Below are positions 6,332 through 8,076 of a stretch of 8,076 nt of DNA, one piece after another. Source of the DNA: Candidatus Pacearchaeota archaeon (GTDB lineage: Archaea > Nanobdellota > Nanobdellia > Pacearchaeales > GW2011-AR1); the NCBI GenBank assembly GCA_018304205.1, contig JAGVWR010000013.1:1-8076 (forward strand), in the 5' to 3' direction. Below the pieces are notes generated by a model. That model did no database searches, was not told where the DNA came from, and was given only the letters and a program-made list of their open reading frames with translations. The translations under genes and the position numbers were made by a program. Positions within the stretch are counted from its first letter, which is position 1; every line of letters begins with the position of its first letter.

Positions 6332-6679
6332 ATGGTTGAAAACTTAATTCACATAGGACTCAATCGCGAAGAGTTGATTAATTCAAAAAGAGAGATTCTA
6401 TCAACAGAAGCGGATTTAATAAGAATTTTGCAAATAATCAAAAAGTATCAGTTATTAAGAACAAATGAATTAAAATTAAAAATAAGATTGCTAAAAAAAT
6501 TAAAAGAAACAAAAACTGAAATAAAAAAACTTGAAGAAATTCTTCCAAAACCAAAAATTCCAAAAATCCTTTTGGAAATAGAAAGTAAAAAAGACGAATT
6601 TAATATTAGTTCAAAAAAAGATAGTTTAGAATCTCAGTTGGAAGAGATTCAGAAAAAGCTGAGAGAATTGGAGAGATAA
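6332..6679 (+). CDS. Small coiled-coil protein, probable partner of the preceding gene
   Basis: A 115-aa, Lys/Glu/Leu/Ile-rich helical protein. It begins MVENLIHIGLNREELINSKRE and has two predicted long helices, about residues 12-70 and 85-115, broken by a Pro-rich turn (LPKPKIPKI). It has no catalytic motif, membrane segment or cysteine. It starts six bases after the stop of the larger coiled-coil gene, so the two are almost certainly co-transcribed, and shared coiled-coil character suggests a heteromeric complex (inference). Its last 23 codons have a diverged, frameshifted duplicate at 7274-7344. It converges with the DUF2283-like gene, with only four bases between stop codons and no obvious terminator. 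Function is unknown. Confidence 0.78.
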   Translation: MVENLIHIGLNREELINSKREILSTEADLIRILQIIKKYQLLRTNELKLKIRLLKKLKETKTEIKKLEEILPKPKIPKILLEIESKKDEFNISSKKDSLESQLEEIQKKLRELER

Positions 6680-6683
6680 AAAA

Positions 6684-6917
6684 TTAATTTGGTTCTATTT
6701 TTATTGAAACAGGAAGTTTGCTAAGCACATCTTTTAAATCAGTCGCCCTTTTTTTAAAATTAAAAATACCGATTCCATATAATTGGTCATTGTCTTCATA
6801 TTTGAATATTACAATGTCCTTAGAAATATGCTCCCCATAATCTTCACGAGGTTCGCCTACAAAAATTTCTAGATAGTCTGCTTCCTCATCATAACGCATT
6901 TCCATTTTTCTTTCCAT
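6684..6917 (-). CDS. DUF2283-like protein, probable antitoxin of the adjacent nuclease-like gene
   Basis: A 77-aa protein matching the DUF2283 pattern: MRYDEEADYLEIFVGEP near the start, a central beta-rich part, then LYGIGIFNFKKR and a short C-terminus (PVSIKIEPN). DUF2283 proteins are small, of unknown biochemical role, and are often found beside small toxin-like genes. Here it starts two bases after the stop of the BECR-like gene, the toxin-first order seen in several type II systems. M5 or M7 could equally be the start, since the family core begins at the YDEEAD residues. No strong Shine-Dalgarno is present, so translation is probably coupled to the upstream gene. A diverged paralogue lies at 7352-7582 on the other strand. 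The family call is fairly good; the antitoxin role is inference. Confidence 0.72.
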   Translation of the reverse strand: MERKMEMRYDEEADYLEIFVGEPREDYGEHISKDIVIFKYEDNDQLYGIGIFNFKKRATDLKDVLSKLPVSIKIEPN

Positions 6918-6919
6918 TT

Positions 6920-7207
6920 TTATATATGCTCAACAAAATAGGCAGTTATTACAAAACCTTCACCGTTTAAATATTTAACTACGACTTGCAAAAATTTTGC
7001 TTTCTTTTTTCTATCTTTATAATAACCATAGTAATCGTAAAGTTCGCCTTCTTTGTGAGAATCAATTCTTAATGGAGTTCTCAGAGTCTCTTTAATTTTC
7101 TCTATTTCATTTTCCATCCCTTTATGACAAATGATATGCTTGAACTGTGTTTTTGTTAGCCTGATTTTTCTTCCAGTTTTGTCAATAATTTCAAAAATAT
7201 TATTCAT
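6920..7207 (-). CDS. Small BECR/PBECR-like nuclease-fold protein, candidate toxin
   Basis: A 95-aa protein resembling small BECR-fold (barnase/EndoU/colicin/RelE) RNase-like proteins such as the PBECR group. It starts FEIIDKTGRKIRLTKTQF, then KHIICHKGMENEIEKIKETL with candidate His residues, then a Tyr-rich YDYYGYY, and ends with the strand pair FLQVVVKYLNGEGFVITAYF. The HI..H.GME helix, the PLRI turn and the VITAYF strand are the parts that suggest this fold; I recognise the pattern but cannot confirm the exact family. The DUF2283-like gene follows at two bases, as in a toxin-antitoxin pair. Upstream there is AAGAGG three bases before the ATG (too close for an ideal Shine-Dalgarno) and a TATA-like element at 7236-7250. 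DUF4258-type annotation is an alternative. RNase activity is inferred. Confidence 0.65.
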   Translation of the reverse strand: MNNIFEIIDKTGRKIRLTKTQFKHIICHKGMENEIEKIKETLRTPLRIDSHKEGELYDYYGYYKDRKKKAKFLQVVVKYLNGEGFVITAYFVEHI

Positions 7208-7235
7208 GTTCCTCTTGATATATTTAATTTAGTTC

Positions 7236-7250
7236 TTTATATTAATAAAC
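7236..7250. promoter_or_regulatory. Near-palindromic TATA-like element between the two DUF2283 units
   Basis: The plus strand reads TTTATATTAATAAAC, and its complement is also TATA-like (GTTTATTAATATAAA). It lies 28 nt before the nuclease-like gene on the minus strand and about 100 nt before the DUF2283-like gene on the plus strand. It could serve the first, or both with a long leader for the second, which would carry the gene-tail remnant. Symmetry may also suit an autoregulatory operator, but that is speculation. Confidence 0.3.
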
Positions 7251-7273
7251 TTATTGCGCTGAAACTAAAAATC

Positions 7274-7344
7274 CATTCAAAAAAAGATAACTTGCAAATC
7301 CAATTGGAAGAGATACAAAGAAGTTGAGAGAGTTGGAGAGATAA
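7274..7344 (+). pseudogene. Frameshifted duplicate of the 3' end of the small coiled-coil gene
   Basis: This segment repeats the tail of the gene at 6332-6679. The real gene reads SSKKDSLESQLEEIQ followed by KKLRELER and TAA; here the frame reads HSKKDNLQIQLEEIQ. A missing base then shifts the frame into an early TGA, while LRELER plus TAA remain readable one frame over. About 17 of 23 residues agree once the base is restored. The runs TTCAAAAAAAGATA, TTGGAAGAGAT and TTGGAGAGATAAAA are identical in both copies. Upstream of about 7260 similarity fades. The copy ends seven bases before the second DUF2283-like gene, and its GGAGAG may serve as that gene's ribosome-binding site. The two copies flank the minus-strand toxin/antitoxin-like pair. 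Confidence 0.8.
7335..7340 (+). promoter_or_regulatory. Probable Shine-Dalgarno of the second DUF2283-like gene
   Basis: GGAGAG lies 11 nt before the ATG at 7352, inside the pseudogene tail. The spacing equals that of the rhomboid gene (11 nt) and is close to that of the last gene (12 nt). Confidence 0.45.
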
Positions 7345-7351
7345 AAAAAAG

Positions 7352-7582
7352 ATGAAAAAAGAAAACTTAAACATATATTACGACACAGAAACAGACATTT
7401 TAGAAATTCAAATAGGCGAACCAATAGAATCTTATTTTGATGAGATAGACGATGATCTTTTTGAAGGGCATAATGAAAAAACAGAAGAACTAACCGGATA
7501 TAAAATTTTTAATTTTACGAAAAGGGGTTTTAAAAAAATTAGAATTCCTCTTCCTGCAGGCATTGAGATAAAAAATATTTAA
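7352..7582 (+). CDS. DUF2283-like protein without a toxin partner
   Basis: A 76-aa protein paralogous to the DUF2283-like gene at 6684-6917. Shared positions include YD(T/E)E.D.LEI, IGEP.E.Y, a central Ile-Asp acidic stretch, G..IFNF.KR and a closing LP..I.IK. It is more acidic than its paralogue (FDEIDDDLFEGHNEK). No BECR-like gene lies beside it on the same strand, so it is an orphan in this window. It follows the duplicated coiled-coil tail directly and converges with the last gene across a hairpin. It may be a stand-alone antitoxin (protective paralogue) or a regulator; the role is unknown. The start is supported by GGAGAG at 7335-7340 and by alignment with the paralogue. Confidence 0.75.
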   Translation: MKKENLNIYYDTETDILEIQIGEPIESYFDEIDDDLFEGHNEKTEELTGYKIFNFTKRGFKKIRIPLPAGIEIKNI

Positions 7583-7589
7583 AAAAATA

Positions 7590-7626
7590 AAAAAGTAAAC
7601 TTCCATAAAAAGAAGATTTACTTTTT
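7590..7626. terminator. Hairpin terminator at convergent junction
   Basis: An inverted repeat of AAAAAGTAAACTTC (7590-7603) and GAAGATTTACTTTTT (7612-7626) pairs over about 14 bp with one bulged base and an 8-base loop. Read from the left it ends in five T; read from the right the arm also ends in T residues. It can therefore serve both the DUF2283-like gene and the last gene, whose stop codon (7618-7620) lies inside the right arm. Confidence 0.65.
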
Positions 7627-8040
7627 GTTGTGCTTACATTTGTAGTAATAAGTTTCCTTAGGTTCATCTTCAATCTCTTTTCTTTTACAAAAGTTCTTAA
7701 ATTCTTGTAAATCTATTATTCTATCTTCTCCTGCTAATTCTTTGTAAAGTTTTGAATGGAAAGCTTCTACTTGCCCAGAGTATTCTACTCTAACTTGCTG
7801 TTTTTCTAACATGTCTTGTTTGTAAATTTCGGGCCACTTTAAAGGATTCGCGTTTTCAAGAACAACTGAAAGAGGGAGATATACCATAGTAAGAGCTAAA
7901 CTAAATATTCCATTAGTTATTCTTTTTGTTATACTCTTTTCAGACTCTTCAGATATAAACGCCATCTTAAATGGCACAAGCACATCTAAGTTTTTTACAA
8001 TCTTTCCAAGTTTTGATTCGTTTTTTATTTCGTTTGTCAT
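7618..8040 (-). CDS. Hypothetical protein with one membrane helix and an EF-hand-like segment
   Basis: A 140-aa protein of unrecognised family. Residues 1-40 are charged with a central hydrophobic patch (NLDVLVPFKMAF, then SEESEKSITKR). One membrane helix follows at about 41-61 (ITNGIFSLALTMVYLPLSVVL). The NPLKWPEIYKQDMLEKQQ stretch then leads into a helical domain, and the C-terminus is Lys/His-rich (KCKHNKK). The segment LAGEDRIIDLQEFKNF resembles the second half of an EF-hand loop: Asp at position 5, Ile at 8, Glu at 12. Positions 1 and 3 are not acidic, so it is degenerate or coincidental. The start at 8040 has a strong Shine-Dalgarno (GGAGGT, 12 nt), which suggests a leadered or operon-internal gene with its upstream partner beyond the right edge. 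Confidence 0.7.
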   Translation of the reverse strand: MTNEIKNESKLGKIVKNLDVLVPFKMAFISEESEKSITKRITNGIFSLALTMVYLPLSVVLENANPLKWPEIYKQDMLEKQQVRVEYSGQVEAFHSKLYKELAGEDRIIDLQEFKNFCKRKEIEDEPKETYYYKCKHNKK

Positions 8041-8052
8041 TTTTTATTTTTT

Positions 8053-8058
8053 ACCTCC
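8053..8058 (-). promoter_or_regulatory. Shine-Dalgarno of the last gene
   Basis: GGAGGT on the minus strand, 12 nt before the ATG at 8040, in an A-rich spacer. A TATA-like TAAATTAAAC lies just beyond (about 8062-8071), too close to be this mRNA's promoter if the site is to be in the transcript. Confidence 0.7.
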
Positions 8059-8076
8059 TGTGTTTAATTTATTTAT

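Noticed and set aside
6684..7344. Insertion sequence or integrated element around the toxin/antitoxin-like pair
   Set aside because: No transposase, integrase, tRNA target or terminal inverted repeats; the flanking repeats are diverged pieces of a coding gene.

Overview
The window is strongly AT-rich and archaeal. It carries the C-terminus of an archaeal-type prolyl-tRNA synthetase, deoxyhypusine synthase, the general transcription factor TFE (TFIIE-alpha) and a compact RecJ-like DHH phosphoesterase. TATA boxes lie about 20 nt from many start codons. The small Lys-rich proteins, AT-rich codon use and coiled-coil proteins of unknown function suggest a DPANN archaeon of the Nanoarchaeota/Woesearchaeota/Pacearchaeota type. 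That placement is inference, because no rRNA is present.

Layout. 1-562 (+) is the end of proS. 563-1061 has no convincing gene; on the minus strand it holds a possible 42-aa ORF and adjoining out-of-frame, coding-like fragments. 1062-3137 (-) holds deoxyhypusine synthase followed by the DHH phosphoesterase. 3219-3404 (+) is a two-helix membrane miniprotein, convergent with a SpoIIM-family membrane protein (3421-4029, -). 4128-5615 (-) is a two-gene operon, tfe then a rhomboid protease; the rhomboid ribosome-binding site is built from the last codons of tfe. Divergent from tfe is a (+) operon of two coiled-coil proteins (5726-6679). 6684-7344 is an accessory patch: a minus-strand toxin/antitoxin-like pair (BECR/PBECR-like nuclease candidate plus DUF2283-like protein), then a frameshifted second copy of the tail of the upstream coiled-coil gene. 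A second DUF2283-like gene follows on the plus strand (7352-7582). The window ends with a minus-strand protein with one membrane helix (7618-8040).

Expression logic. Genes that begin transcription units (deoxyhypusine synthase, the miniprotein, SpoIIM, tfe, probably DHH) have a TATA-like box ending about 19-21 nt before the ATG and no Shine-Dalgarno, as expected for leaderless mRNAs. The rhomboid and the last gene instead have GGAGGT 11-12 nt before the ATG. Several minus-strand units end in runs of six or seven T, and one convergent junction has a good hairpin.

The core genes are ordinary housekeeping. The most interesting parts are the toxin/antitoxin-like patch with its duplicated gene tail and orphan antitoxin paralogue, the long basic tail on TFE, and the coiled-coil pair. 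I see no CRISPR array, rRNA, tRNA or insertion sequence.
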